Source: Daphnia carinata (Eukaryota > Arthropoda > Branchiopoda > Diplostraca > Daphniidae). From it: 64,000 nt of DNA. Below are positions 47,248 through 59,155 of the stretch, piece after piece. The notes below the pieces were generated by a model. The model worked only from the letters and a program-made list of their open reading frames with translations. It did no database searches and had not been told where the DNA came from. Position 1 is the first letter of the stretch. Each line of letters opens with the position of its first letter. The stretch spans positions 62,001 through 126,000 of the forward strand of contig NC_081335.1 in NCBI RefSeq assembly GCF_022539665.2, given 5' to 3'. The position numbers and the translations under genes were made by a program.

Positions 47248-47889
47248 TCACCAAATCGGCCCATCTCATCAACCGTGTCTCTCCTTTCCATTTGACCATT
47301 TTTTTTGCTTTCCTTCCCAACGCGTCTTTGCATGAGCCTTAGCGATCAAAACCATCTGTCAATGAAGCTAGTGAATCGATTTTAGTTCGCATTATTCGAC
47401 TTCACTTCACGGCTAGTGCAAAAAAAAAAAAAATATACAAATAAAAAGCCAAGTTGAACTCACTTGATGACCAGATGAACTGCTCTTCTTAATAGAAGGG
47501 CCGGCTTTTGTCGATCAATGTCAAATTGAACAGGAAAATGCGTATTGCAGAGATGATGCTGAATACATTCCAGCGTCGTGCATCTTCTTGGCTGGTTTCG
47601 TTCTTTCCTGAACGCCTTCGTCAAACGGCAAGTTACAGGCGGTTTCCGTTGTCAATTTGAACGTCTATCACACCTGTTGGCAAGGCGAGGTTCAGTTGGC
47701 TGTGCTATACTTGGTTTGCCAGAAAGAATTATAAAAAAAAAAAAAAAAAGGCATTGCGTTTTGACAACCAGCTACCACGTCAAAATCACCATCTGAAAAG
47801 AACAAGGATGAAACGAAATTGATCGTTATTTATAAGCCGATTCATTCGGCGGCCACATCTTCTTGATGCAACACGTATGCACAGCTGAA

Positions 47890-47908
47890 GGGGGGGGGGG
47901 GGGGGGGG
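47890..47908 (+). repeat. Poly(G) run of 19
   Basis: Nineteen consecutive G; can form a G-quadruplex and is prone to sequencing-length error. Confidence 0.85.
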
Positions 47909-48093
47909 CAAAAAGAGAATGAAGGTAAAAAAAAAAAAGGAGCGCTTTAGGTCACCGGAAACGGGTTGTTGAGAGTAGACAACGGCCGATGGATGGCCAG
48001 CTGATTGAACGAGACTGCTGCCCTTTTATCGTTTTTTTTTTTTCCTTCTTCAAACAGCCCTATTCAATAACAATTCCAGCTTCTCCTTATTTT

Positions 48094-48131
<38 letters not shown>

Positions 48132-48132
48132 G
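48094..48132 (+). repeat. (TTG)13 microsatellite
   Basis: Perfect TTG trinucleotide repeat of about 13 units in the spacer upstream of protease 3. Confidence 0.9.
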
Positions 48133-48674
48133 AGGGAGTTGATTGACCGATCTTCTAAAAGCACCGGACAGGGCGATAGGGCAACCATGTTGATTTTCAT
48201 GCGGCAGATTCGTATGCTAATATGTTTGCGTTTCGTTATAACGATAAAGAAAAAAAAAAAAAAAAAACGCTCGAGGTGATGTTCAACTTGATTCCGTATA
48301 AAGTGCAGCAAACGAACGGAGCACGTCGCTGAAAGAATAAATATTTTGTAGAGCAACGTTATCAAACATTTAACGTTCTACTTTTGATTTTTTTTTTTTT
48401 TTTTTGGAAATCATTTCGTCCGTTTGCCCAAGGGTTTGTTTTGTTCTTTCCTCGAAATGACGACAGTGGCGCTGCCTGTTATTGAAGGGCATCTTCATAA
48501 AAGCAGATGCGATAGTAGCGAATTCATTTAGAACCCATCCGAGAGTTGGGTGGATGAAACGGGTTCAGCAACTAGTCGGCCGTAGCTTCATCTCGACTGA
48601 AAGCACCGTCAACTCGCTCTGTTGCCCTGGCTGCCTTTTTGCTCGACAACACACGCACGGCATCGAGAGTCACG

Positions 48675-51237
48675 ATGACACCGGCCCGAGTTCTTCACTC
48701 GATGTCCTCGACCATCGTCATCCTGCTATTGGCATCCGTCTTGTCTCGCCGCTCGGCAGTTACGGCAAGCATCTACCAAACTAGCGATGCCATCGTCATC
48801 GAAGGTGAAATTCGCGTTTGTTTTTTTTTTATTATTATTCTTATTTTTTTTTTTTTGCTTGTGATCTTGCCGGAATCTTTTTTGAAAAAGAAACAAAACA
48901 AACAAACACAACATTAGTGCAGTGAACTGTGAAACAAAAAAAAACAAAAAATAAATAAATAATAATAATGGAAGAAAAGATGAGGGGTACCGAATTTTGA
49001 CAGAATTCCACAAGTCCCAAATTTATGGGGCCAAAGCAAGGGGCCAAACATTCAAATCCAACAACTGGTTTTCGGCTTCTGAAAATGGAAGACGAACGGC
49101 GCATTTGAATGTTTCAGTTGAAAAAACAAAACAAAACAAAACAAAAGTCAAAACTACTGTACAACAAAAGAAACCCGTTCCTTTCTTCTTTTCGGAATCG
49201 CGTTTCATTTCCAATTTCCAATTGAAATTCAGTCATGTTTATCTGTCGAAACGTTGACGTGATGTGCCTGTCGATTTTGCAGCCGGCGACGTTGCAGAGG
49301 ACGAGGGCGCGTACCAGAACTATCTGCTGAGCAACAGCTTCATGAAGGAGAAGGAGCGCTCGTGTTTCACCAGAGACGGCCGCTTCGGCTCGTGCACGAC
49401 CATCCGCACGTGCTACCCGAACATCAAGTTGCCCCAGCTGAGACATTTGGGTCCGTTGACGACGGCCATTCGTGGTACGTGCAACTACGTTGAAGAAGGT
49501 GAAAAAATGGTATAAAATTACAGCAACTACACACCACATGCACAACCACGTTATTACAGAGCTAATGCCACAAACCAAAACAGCAAAAAAAAAACAAAAT
49601 AATCAAAAAAAATCAAAAAATTAAAAAAAAAAAAATTGAAAACATTTCAAACGTTTGACCCTTCTAGGTGTACGGCGTGTGCTGCTCAAAACAGCTGGAC
49701 GGCTATGATTACGACGAGCTTGGCCACCCTTTTTACCAACCGTTTTCGACTGTGCCGGCCAACATGGACGACGGCCCTGACGACGGCCCTGCCTACGGCT
49801 CCAACTTTGCCTGGCTGTTGAACGCACCACACGGCCAGGCGCACATGAAAAAACCCAACGAATGGATCAAGGGATTCATCGATTCAAAACAATCGACACA
49901 GTGCGGCGCCGGGCCAGCCAAACTGTTGAGCGTCGAAGACCAGCGCGTCGTCGGAGGGACCGACGCCGCCAAAAATTCTTGGCCTGGCATGGTGAGCTCT
50001 CAGCTTCTTCTCCTTTAACTTCCCCACAAATAAATCGAAATGTTGTGAAATTGGCATGCAAGGCTGGGCTGAGATACTCGGGTTTCTTTTTCTGCGGCGC
50101 ATCTCTGATCGCGCCCACCAAAATCCTGACGGCCGCTCACTGCGTCGACTGGTAAACGTCTTTGAAACTGCTCAAACTATTTGAATCAAAGAGTTTTCTC
50201 AAATTGGAAATCATCTTCTATCGATGTAGGATACGAGACTCGGCTATCGGCAAATTGTCTGTCCACCTGGGAATGCACGACAAGGACCAAAACGACGCGC
50301 AGCTAACGAAAATGGTCAGCCGACTCGTCATCCACAAAGGTTGGAATCCCATCAGTCTGGTGAGTTGTTCTATTCATTGGCAATTTCAGTTTGTTTTGTT
50401 TTGTTTTGTTTTGTTTTTGTTTTTTTTACTTTGTCGTTGAGTCAATAGTACAACGACATTGCCATGATCACGTTGGACTCGCCTGTCACCTACACGTCGA
50501 CCATTTCGCCCTTCTGTTTGCCCGCCCCTGGTCTGGCCGATCGGTACGTCGGCAGCGAGGCTGCCATCATCGGATGGGGAGACGTCCAGCAAGGTAAAAA
50601 ATTGAACTGTCAGTGCCACTTGTCTCATCCCACCACCCCACAACACCCCACCCCACCCCACCCCACCCCACCCCACCCCACCCCCCAAAAAAAAAAAAAA
50701 TATGCACTTGCTCTACTTGACGTCCGGTTTGGTTGGCTTCAGGTGGGCCTGCAACGTCAGTCCTGCAGCAAGCGACCGTCCAAATAACGAGCAACTTGAA
50801 ATGTCGAAAAGCGTACCCGTTACTGGCCTACAGCATGTTGTGCGCCGCCGCACCAGGAAGAGACACTTGTCAGGTGCGAAACTCTTTTCAGAATTTTTGA
50901 AAAAAAAAAAAAGGCGCACAACAAATGCATAAAGATATCGTCGTACTTTGGTAATGACAGGGTGACAGCGGAAGTCCACTGCTAGTTCGATCATCATCCG
51001 GCTCACCTTGGACTGTAGCAGGGATAGTCAGTCACGGCAAAGGTATGCCTATAACGCAGATCACTTCAGTTCAGTTCATTCAAACTAAAAAAAAAAAAAA
51101 AAAAAAAAAAATGACTACGCATTGAAAATTGATTTCTGTTCGGTTTTTGCCAAGGATGCGCCAGACCAGAATATCCCGGTGTCTACACCAGGGTAACGTC
51201 TTTCAGGCCATGGATCAGGTTTCATTTACTATTTTGA
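48675..51237 (+). CDS. Clip-domain trypsin-like serine protease 3
   Basis: Exons 48675-48804, 49283-49509, 49668-49991, 50063-50151, 50230-50359, 50449-50593, 50743-50873, 50961-51042 and 51155-51237 give 446 residues. Signal segment (STIVILLLASVLSRRSAVTA), clip domain (RSCFTRDGRFGSCTTIRTC ... YGVCC), an acidic/Pro linker, activation site R212-VVGG and S1 domain. Triad H253, D303, S395. The pocket Asp is kept (RDTCQGD). The motif after the catalytic Ser is GDSGSP instead of GDSGGP, a substitution also found in other active S1 proteases. An in-frame ATG at 48639 would extend the N-terminus but weaken the signal peptide, so 48675 was chosen. The protein ends RPWIRFHLLF, longer at the hydrophobic end than its paralogues. 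Confidence 0.92.
50644..50687 (+). repeat. (CACCC)n microsatellite in intron 6 of protease 3
   Basis: About eight CCCCA units just upstream of the exon 7 acceptor of protease 3; strongly C-rich on the plus strand. Confidence 0.85.
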
Positions 51238-51833
51238 TTGCCATAAAAGCTCGACTACTACGTACGATTGTGAAAGAGTGATTCGGCACCAAACGCAATA
51301 TTCACACAGCATTATAATATAATACACCGCGCATCAAAATGAAAAAAAAAAAAAAACAAAAAAAAAAACCGTGCAAAAGGTAGTTCGTATCGAAACGATG
51401 CATTCGTCCAAAGCATAACTCTAGCAGATGGAGAAAAGACGAGTGCTCTCTCCCGTCTAGTGTCATGAACCAAAAAAAAAAAAAAAAAAAAGGCCAATAA
51501 AACTAATTGCTCTTTGGCAAAATTGCGTAACCAATGAAAGATCGTTTTACAATCAAACTTGTACGCAACGCCAACGTGACGGAATCGATTCACCTTGTCC
51601 CGGTATTCGTCTTCTTCGTACTCGATAACCCGCACTTATTGATTATCACGTAGATTCACGCACTGAGACATGGAAGCTGCTGCGACGGTTGATAGTGAAG
51701 TTGCCAAGTGCACGTCCCCGTTCCAATTGGCATTCGTCTGTTGCGAGATCGTTGAACCGAAACAAACTGTTCACCCAAATCTTGACCCAAGGACAATTTC
51801 ATCGCGCTAAACGTGTTGATATCATTAGCCGAT

Positions 51834-51850
<17 letters not shown>

Positions 51851-51866
<16 letters not shown>

Positions 51867-51871
51867 TATAT
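51851..51871 (+). repeat. (TA)10 microsatellite
   Basis: Perfect TA dinucleotide run following a poly(A) run. Confidence 0.9.
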
Positions 51872-52786
51872 CAGGTGGCAGCTTCCCGATGGGAAGATTT
51901 TTGAAGTTAGTAAAGGCGTGTCAGATGGTCGTGGCTGGACAAAGAAAAAAAAAAAACTGGCCAACGGGAGGCATCTAAGGTAATAGCGAAACGTGCGGAT
52001 AGGGTTAATTAAGCCAAAAAAATAATAATAATAATTAAAAAAAAAGGACACATAATAAAAGCCCCTATACGAAAACAAGAGAAGAAGATCAAAAATGCGT
52101 TTCACCAGTTGATCTTCAATTCGTAAATTAAACTGTTACTGTTAACGCCGAATGTGGGAGTAGGCAAGGGCCAATGCGATTGGAAAAGAAAGGAATGCAA
52201 CGTGCACGCTAGAATTACGATAAAAACATTTCACGTGAAATTCCATGGCACACCTGCAATAGAATTAGAGGGATGCCGTTCGAGTTTTCACGCATCGATT
52301 CATTCGCTCTAGATGAACAATTCTAATCGAGATAATGAGTCCATTTCTATTCTATGGGCTAAAGGCGATCGAGAGATGGATCTTTTTCATCTTTGATTGC
52401 ACGCTTGCAATGAAGATCGGAAAACTAACTAGGACAATTTCGTTTCGAGTACATTCAACATACGACTCGCATGTCCAAGATTTGAATACCGTTAGGCGTG
52501 ATGAAAGACGGTGTGACCATTGCGCCATACGCACAGACTAAAAAGAAAAGACGGTTATAACAGGAAAACCAAAAAAAAAAAAAAAAAAAAAAAAAAATGG
52601 GAGCGAATTTACCTCCACCAATCTGACTGACAACCGGTATCGGGACCGTTTTCCACAACCCGTCCGGTGGGGTCCGGTCCCCCCTCCCCCCTTTCCTTTG
52701 GTGTAATCAAAACAGGCTTGAGGCTTTCGAATTGCTAAAGTTGAACTAGACATGGTAGAAAAGCAAAAGACATTCAAGAATGGAGG

Positions 52787-53010
52787 TTAGTTGTACGAAG
52801 GCACTTGGCGTAAAGCGGTAAAGACCACACGTTCGAATGCAAATGCTGCCGTTTCCATCGCCGCGCCGTTCCACCTAACGCAGAGTTTGCCGATAAGCAC
52901 GGAGTGCAGCTGCTTGTCGTCCTCGAGTGTTGCCCAACCGCCTGGGCTTTGGCTTTGACTGACAGCGACCCAATGCCGAGGTCTTTCGGTTCTACGTAAA
53001 AGGAGTTGCC
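52787..53010 (-). CDS. Orphan minus-strand open frame, possible terminal exon
   Basis: On the minus strand, after a TTTACGTAG acceptor-like site, the frame TERPRHWVAVSQSQSPGGWA continues through LEDDKQLHSVLIGKLCVRWN to FTALRQVPSYN and a TAA at 52787-52789. Composition looks like a folded domain. No start or upstream exon was found. It could be a fragment of the same kind as the one at 40076-40481, though the two do not visibly align. Confidence 0.3.
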
Positions 53011-53142
53011 ATAGGACAAGTTGATTTCAAAATCTGGTTGAGTGTGTTGGCCACTTTGGTGCACGATCCAACAATTCACAGCAGCGGCCGACCATCGCGA
53101 CTCGCAGTCACGCGGCACAAACGACGCCTGTGACTAGTGACA

Positions 53143-53946
53143 ATGACGCAAATCTACCGGTTACTCACGCCGGCCATTGGTTTTCTAGTGGCTTCCTTGT
53201 TCCTACATTCCTTTCGTCCGGCCAACGGTCTCTACTCTCAAACGGCTGATACGATCGTCATCAAAGGTCAGAGCCTCTCGCCTTATTTGCCAATTTTCTT
53301 TTCCTTTACTGCCTTTCGTTTGATTCAGCCATTATTGATAAAACAGTTTGGGAAACACGTTGGCGCGGAAATTTAAAAATAAAAGTTGTACGTGCGATGA
53401 ACCTTTTTTAAATGCAAAAGATTGTTCAAAGAATTTAGCGTAAACTGGATAATCCCGTTTCACGTTGTCAACCGACAAAAACAAAAACAAAACAAAAAAA
53501 AACCTTCAAACCGATTTGAAATTGGTGGAATGTTTTTGCTCGCTTCTTTTCAAACAATTCAATAAAGCCTTCTTAGAAACCATTAATTGAATATTCCTTG
53601 TAAACATCACAAACAAGAAGGCAAAAAAAAAAAAAAAAAAAATTCAATTCTAAAACTGACTACAACACATTTGATGCGTTTTGCCATTGCCAGCAGGAGA
53701 CAGGGCAGCGGACGATGAATTGTACGATTCGCATTTGGCCAGCGACGATTTCATTCACATGAAGGACCGGACTTGCCTCACAAAGGACGGGCACTTGGGA
53801 TTTTGTATGTCGTTCCGCTCCTGTTACCCAGTGACGAAAATGCCCCAGTTGACGTACGACGACATGAAGGCCATTGCTCTACGCGGCACTTGCAAATATC
53901 TCCGAGCAGGCGACGGACATAAGGTGATTTTCAAATCAACGAATCC

Positions 53947-53977
<31 letters not shown>

Positions 53978-55211
53978 AAAAAAGAAAGGAATCGGGAATC
54001 GGGAATTTGGAATTGCAAGCACAAAGCGTTGCGTAACGAGGCAAATGATAAGTAAAGCAAATGTACTTTTAGGCCAACGGCATCTGTTGCCCGAAAGATG
54101 AAAGCAATGATTACGACGACTACGATCTGGATGTGGACAATTTCTACGAATCGGCTCCGCCGCCGATGCCAATTTACCCCTTCGACGGCCCAATCGTAGC
54201 CCAACCACCCAATGCCGTTCCATGGTTGCACCAATCTTACGGACCGCACGGCATCAAAACAACATCGATGGAATCGGAAGAAGAATTGGAAGAAATCGAT
54301 ACCGAACGACAATCGCTTATTTGCGGTGCTGGGCCATCTAAAGGTCTCGATCTTGAATTGCACAGAGTCGTAGGAGGATCAGATGCCGCCAAGAATTCTT
54401 GGCCTTTCATGGTAAACATCGATTTCCTTTTTCTCTTCTTTTCTGTTTTTTTTTTTTTTTTTTTTGTTTGCAGTAAACAAAAATCAATGAATCGAATATC
54501 TTCCGTGATTCAGGCGGCACTGAGATTTAGTGGCAAATTTCTATGCGCTGGATCTTTAATTTCACCGACAAAGATCCTCACTGCTGCCCATTGCGTGTCC
54601 GCTTTGGTTGGTCTTAAACGTCGACTGACTGTTGACCTCGGCATGCACAATTTAAACCCCAGCGACGCTCAAGAGACGAGAAAAGTCCGCCGAATTAAAA
54701 TATTCTGGGGGTACAACTTGAGGACTAAAGTGGGTTTTTCATCATTCTTTTTTGTTTTTTAAACCCCATTTCGCACGCACCCAAAGTGATTTTCTATTTC
54801 TAAAAATAGTTTAATAACGACATTGCCATTTTAACAATGGCATCGCCCGTCAATTTCACGTCGACCATATCGCCCGTCTGTTTGCCGTCACTGGGCACCA
54901 GAGAGAGATATGCAGAGAAAGCGGCGGCCGTAATCGGATGGGGATCACTAGCTTACGGTAAGTCTTTCAATTTCGCGATGATTTAATGAGGAAATGATTC
55001 CGCATGTTCTCCAATGACATCAAAAGAGGGCCATCCGCAGCCGAAAGTCTTACAGGAAGCTATGCTAAAGGTCACTCCGAGCTCAATATGCAAAGAAAAT
55101 TACAAGAAGGCTGGCTTTCAAATAGCTGATGGAAGTATGATATGCGCCGCTGCTACTGGTAGAGACGCTTGCAGGGTAAGTGGCTCGCTCTTTGTGGCCA
55201 AACACATTGCG

Positions 55212-55246
<35 letters not shown>

Positions 55247-55512
55247 CACGTTTTGTTAATTTGGAACTTTGCAGGGTGACAGTGGCGGTCCGCTTATCGT
55301 TCAAGCGACGCCAAATTCCCGTTGGATTCAGGTTGGCATCGTCAGTTTCGGAATAGGTAAATGACTGTCCTGTTTGCACGGTGGTTACGATAGCTCTACA
55401 TGGTAACGACATTGCCGTTGTGCATATAGGTTGCGCAAGAGAAGAATATCCGGGCGTTTTCACTAGAGTTTCAGCATTCAGATTCTGGATTTGGCTAGCG
55501 GCAGGAGTGTAA
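53143..55512 (+). CDS. Clip-domain trypsin-like serine protease 4, one intron lost
   Basis: Exons 53143-53266, 53694-53923, 54073-54411, 54514-54729, 54810-54957, 55027-55175, 55275-55356 and 55430-55512 give 456 residues. Signal peptide (AIGFLVASLFLHSFRPANG), clip domain (RTCLTKDGHLGFCMSFRSC ... NGICC), Asp/Tyr/Pro-rich linker with an acidic run, activation site R216-VVGG, and S1 domain. Triad H257, D307, S405; pocket Asp kept (RDACRGDSGGP). The intron that splits the codons just after the active-site His in proteases 1-3 is absent: HCVSALVGLKRR is read in one exon. The exon 2 acceptor is a CAGCAG tandem, so start at 53697 (one residue less) is possible. Confidence 0.92.
53945..53967 (+). 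repeat. Poly(C) run of 23 in intron 2 of protease 4
   Basis: Twenty-three C followed by about 15 A, just after the exon 2 donor. Length is probably variable. Confidence 0.85.
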
Positions 55513-56182
55513 CAAGAATAACGAGATTCGTGTTTACCTCAATGCATTTTACATGGGATTTTTAAACCTCATGTAAATGCCGAGAAAGAAAAACGGTGAA
55601 AATAAAAGATCGCCGCCTGTTCACGGCTGATGTACGAAATCAACCTAAATTATTTTGCTTATAATTTGATTGTTCCGTCGTTCACATTTTTGTTCATCTA
55701 CTTGTTAAATGTATGATTACACTGACTACAACTTAAAAATGGCAAACAAACGTCAAGGACGAGATCAAATTCCATATTTATCTTTAAAAGTTTTTTAAAT
55801 CAACCAAAAATCTTTTGCCATTTCAATTTTTAATCATGTTACAAATCTTGACCACTGCCCTGTTCAATTTGCATAAGATTACGAGTTCAATGCTGTTTTT
55901 CCTGTTTCGAGATCTAAGCTGAACCGACTGGAACGAAATCAAGGCATCAACAAGCATGACCATAGCAATACACGTTAGTGACCTTATCTTTAAAGATTTC
56001 CTTCGATGAAACAAACGCGGAAAACGGTTGAGATTTTTTTAAAAAAAGGGAAAAAGATATGATCACAGATGAAATCTGGGCTATAGTGCGAAAAATTGTA
56101 CATCAAGTTTGCCACAAAAATGGTACAGCAAAAAGCGCAATTCAAGTTTGAAAACGATAAAGAAATTAGCATTAAAAAGGAG
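55513..56182. other. Interval between the protease array and the tRNA cluster
   Basis: AATAAA near 55,601 fits the poly(A) signal of protease 4. The rest is AT-rich with no supported gene. Confidence 0.45.
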
Positions 56183-56254
56183 TGCGTTGGCCGGGAGTCG
56201 AACCCGGGTCTATTGCTTGGAAGGCAACAATGCTAACCGCTATACCACCAACGC
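56183..56254 (-). tRNA. tRNA-Gly(UCC), copy 1
   Basis: 72 nt on the minus strand, GCGTTGGTGG start and CCAACGCA end, anticodon loop CTTCCAA (anticodon TCC), T loop TTCGACT. Acceptor, D, anticodon and T stems all pair. It is followed by T5 in the transcribed direction, as expected for RNA polymerase III. Confidence 0.97.
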
Positions 56255-56599
56255 TTGGGAAGAGCGTTCCTTTCAGCATTTATATAGCGTAGCAGTAATC
56301 GGAAAACCAAGGAAAAAAGTACAACCATCAATATCTTGGTTACATTTCGATTAGACGATTGTTTTCTTGGTCAGAAATTTACCAATCATGAAACACAAAT
56401 AACAGATGATGTTGAACATGCGATACCAAAAACCAAAAAGGTCCACTAAAATGTAACCAAATATAATTGCGCTTGATGCGATAGAGAAACAACTCGCACT
56501 GATCAGACTAAAACAAGGGAGACTGCCAATTGATTGATGAAACATTTTCGCGAACTTTCCCAATAACTTCAGCAACTAAACTTGTTCCACAAAAAGGAG

Positions 56600-56671
56600 T
56601 GCGTTGGCCGGGAGTCGAACCCGGGTCTATTGCTTGGAAGGCAACAATGCTAACCGCTATACCACCAACGC
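56600..56671 (-). tRNA. tRNA-Gly(UCC), copy 2
   Basis: Identical in its 72 nt to copy 1 and followed by T5. The ~10 bp just outside the gene match copy 1; flanks then diverge. Confidence 0.97.
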
Positions 56672-57477
56672 TTGGTATCAGCTTCCAAAAAAGGATTTAT
56701 AACAGCAGTCAAGATTACATAACTACATTAGAAAAAGTTTTGATGCCTGTGTCAATGCTTTTACGTTAGTAATTGCAAATAACTAGTCAAGCCTAAACAG
56801 AAAATTGTTAAATCAGTAAATATGTTACCGAGTACGGTAAGGGACATTTATCTTCAATACTAGAAACTGGGAACTGCAAGTGTTAGATACTGAATAGTAG
56901 TTGTTTTAAGAACAGCGAGTAGGTTAATTGAAACAAACTTCAGTTAACCAACCAATTTGATAGAGAGAAAAAAAACCTCTTTCAAAACGATAAGCAAACG
57001 ACGCAAAAAGTATAAATAGTCAACGCTCAAAAATTGAAAAAAAAAAAAAAAAAAGGGTGATCCGGCAACGCAGCACAGCGGTTTTTATGAACGCTCAAAG
57101 AAGTTTTTCAATAAAAAGAATCGGTGTAAAATGCAAAGCTCTAATGTTACCAATTCACAGACCGTAAGAACCTGGTTCTACTGTATATACTATATACAAA
57201 CAAGTTGACAGGGAATGTCAAGCTTGAAAGTTTTAGGACAGCGTGCTGTTTGATCAATCCACAATGACCAAGTCTACCCCGAGCACTAAACAAAATTCAC
57301 CTTTCGACCGAAAAAGTAATAATAATCATTCGAAATGTGAAAAATTAAACCAACTTTTCACCCAATCACCCCCTTCGGTCTAACATTCTACTAAAAAAGT
57401 TAAACTCTAGCGGCAATAAATTATCAGAAAAAATAATTCATTCGACTTGAGAATAACTTTTCGTTTCAAAAACAGAG

Positions 57478-57549
57478 TGCGTTGGCCGGGAGTCGAACCC
57501 GGGTCTATTGCTTGGAAGGCAACAATGCTAACCGCTATACCACCATCGC
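57478..57549 (-). tRNA. tRNA-Gly(UCC), copy 3, with acceptor-stem mismatch
   Basis: Same body and anticodon as the other copies, but the 5' end reads GCGATGG instead of GCGTTGG, giving an A-A mismatch at the fourth acceptor pair. T5 terminator present. It could be a weak gene or an early pseudogene. Confidence 0.85.
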
Positions 57550-58218
57550 GTACTATCATGTAAAGTTGATTAATTCGTCATCAGGAAACATTAATAATTA
57601 GTCAACTTTAAAAAATGAATAAATAAATAGATTTGGGGTAACACAACGGCGATTGTAGCGTCACATCTAATCAAGAATTTTTAATAAGCCTCGTCGCAAA
57701 GTGTGTGATGTGTAAAGAAAAAGAATGAAATACGCGATACGAAAAACAGAGGGATCAGAATTGATAGATAAATGTGTACGGTTCATTTGAATAGAGCTGG
57801 AACGTCTTCAAAACACCCCCCCCTCCCCCCTTAAGTAACGCTGAAATCTTCGAATGCCTCATCGGTTTAGTTAAAATGAGCCGATCTGTTCTGGGTTTCA
57901 CTGAAGAAAAAATTGAAAGTTTTCTGCGCTAAATGGTTTCCCCTTTAGAAGAGGAAAATTTAGTTTGTTCAAAAATAGAGCAAAAACTATAACGACGTCT
58001 GCAATCCACAATTATTCCACAGCTTTCAAGAAATTAAAGGTACGTCCAAATTAGAGATTTTAAAATGTCAAACTACCTAACTAAAATGTTTTTTTTTTTG
58101 TTAGCTGAATAGCTAATAACGATGGAATTTCCGATATTAAATTAATTGAGGCCTGATAAAACATGATTTACAAAGGGCTTCATTGATGGACGCAATGGGA
58201 AATTTTGACAAAACAGAG

Positions 58219-58290
58219 TGCGTTGGCCGGGAGTCGAACCCGGGTCTATTGCTTGGAAGGCAACAATGCTAACCGCTATACCACCAACGC
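58219..58290 (-). tRNA. tRNA-Gly(UCC), copy 4
   Basis: Identical 72-nt body, T4 terminator. It begins the tandem unit shared with copies 5 and 6. Confidence 0.97.
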
Positions 58291-58687
58291 TTACTAAATG
58301 AATGAATTAGTTAATTTGTCACCCCGAAACGTGATTCATTGACCAACCTATCAACAATATTGGGAGTCGTTTGCAGGGTTTTCAGAAAAAAGGTAAAACT
58401 TTTTAGCACGTTAGATGTCATGGCGTTAAAAAAAAATCAATGAAATTGATTAAAAACCGAGCGGCAGTGAAGGTATCAAGTCCGCAATGATCATTTTATC
58501 GAAAAGGGGTGAAAGGAAATACAGTTTTTAAAACAAGAAAACCAGATTTCAAACAACAAGAAACCCCACCAATTGTGGAGCTGGATCATCTAATACCGAC
58601 ATAATTACCAAAATTCATGAGCTGACAGAACATGTTTTACAAGGTGTTTTGTTGATGTAGGCAATTACAAGTATCAGAAAAAGGGAG

Positions 58688-58759
58688 TGCGTTGGCCGGG
58701 AGTCGAACCCGGGTCTATTGCTTGGAAGGCAACAATGCTAACCGCTATACCACCAACGC
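58688..58759 (-). tRNA. tRNA-Gly(UCC), copy 5
   Basis: Identical 72-nt body, T5 terminator; second tandem unit. Confidence 0.97.
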
Positions 58760-59155
58760 TTACGAAATGACTGTGTTGATTAATTTGTCACCCCGAAACG
58801 TGATTCGTTTACGAACCTATCAACAAAAATGGGAGTCGTTGGCTGGGTTTTCAGAAAAAAGGTAAAACTTTTTAAAACGTTAGATATCGGAGCGTTAAAA
58901 AAATCAATCAGTGGATTAAAAACCGAGAGGAAGTGTTGGAACCCAGTCTGCAACGCGCATTTTATCTACAAACGGCTTAAAGGAAATACAGCTTTAAAAA
59001 CAAGAAAACCAGATTTCAAACAACAAGAAACCTCGCGTAATGTGGAGGTTGGGTCATCTGATAACGACATAATTACCAACATTCTTGAGCTAATAAAACA
59101 TGTTTTACAAGGTGTTTTGATGACGTAGGCAATCGCAAGTATTAGCAAAAGGGAG

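Larger units (their letters stand above)
47248..48674. other. Intergenic DNA between proteases 2 and 3
   Basis: Contains a G run (47890-47908), poly(A) runs and a TTG repeat (48094-48132). CATAAAAG at 48,496 could be a TATA-like box for protease 3. No gene recognised. Confidence 0.45.
51238..53142. other. Spacer between proteases 3 and 4 with orphan minus-strand frames
   Basis: 1.9 kb with no intact plus-strand gene. Minus-strand frames at 51,656-51,831 (FSAMKLSLGQDLGEQFVSVQ ... stop at 51656) and 52,787-53,010 look protein-like and are discussed as findings. A TA repeat lies at 51,851-51,871 and poly(A) at 52,570-52,598. Confidence 0.45.

Noticed and set aside
58829-59128. 99-codon plus-strand frame in the tRNA spacer
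   Set aside because: Lies in the tandem spacer whose sister copy is not open in the same frame; no splice or start support.
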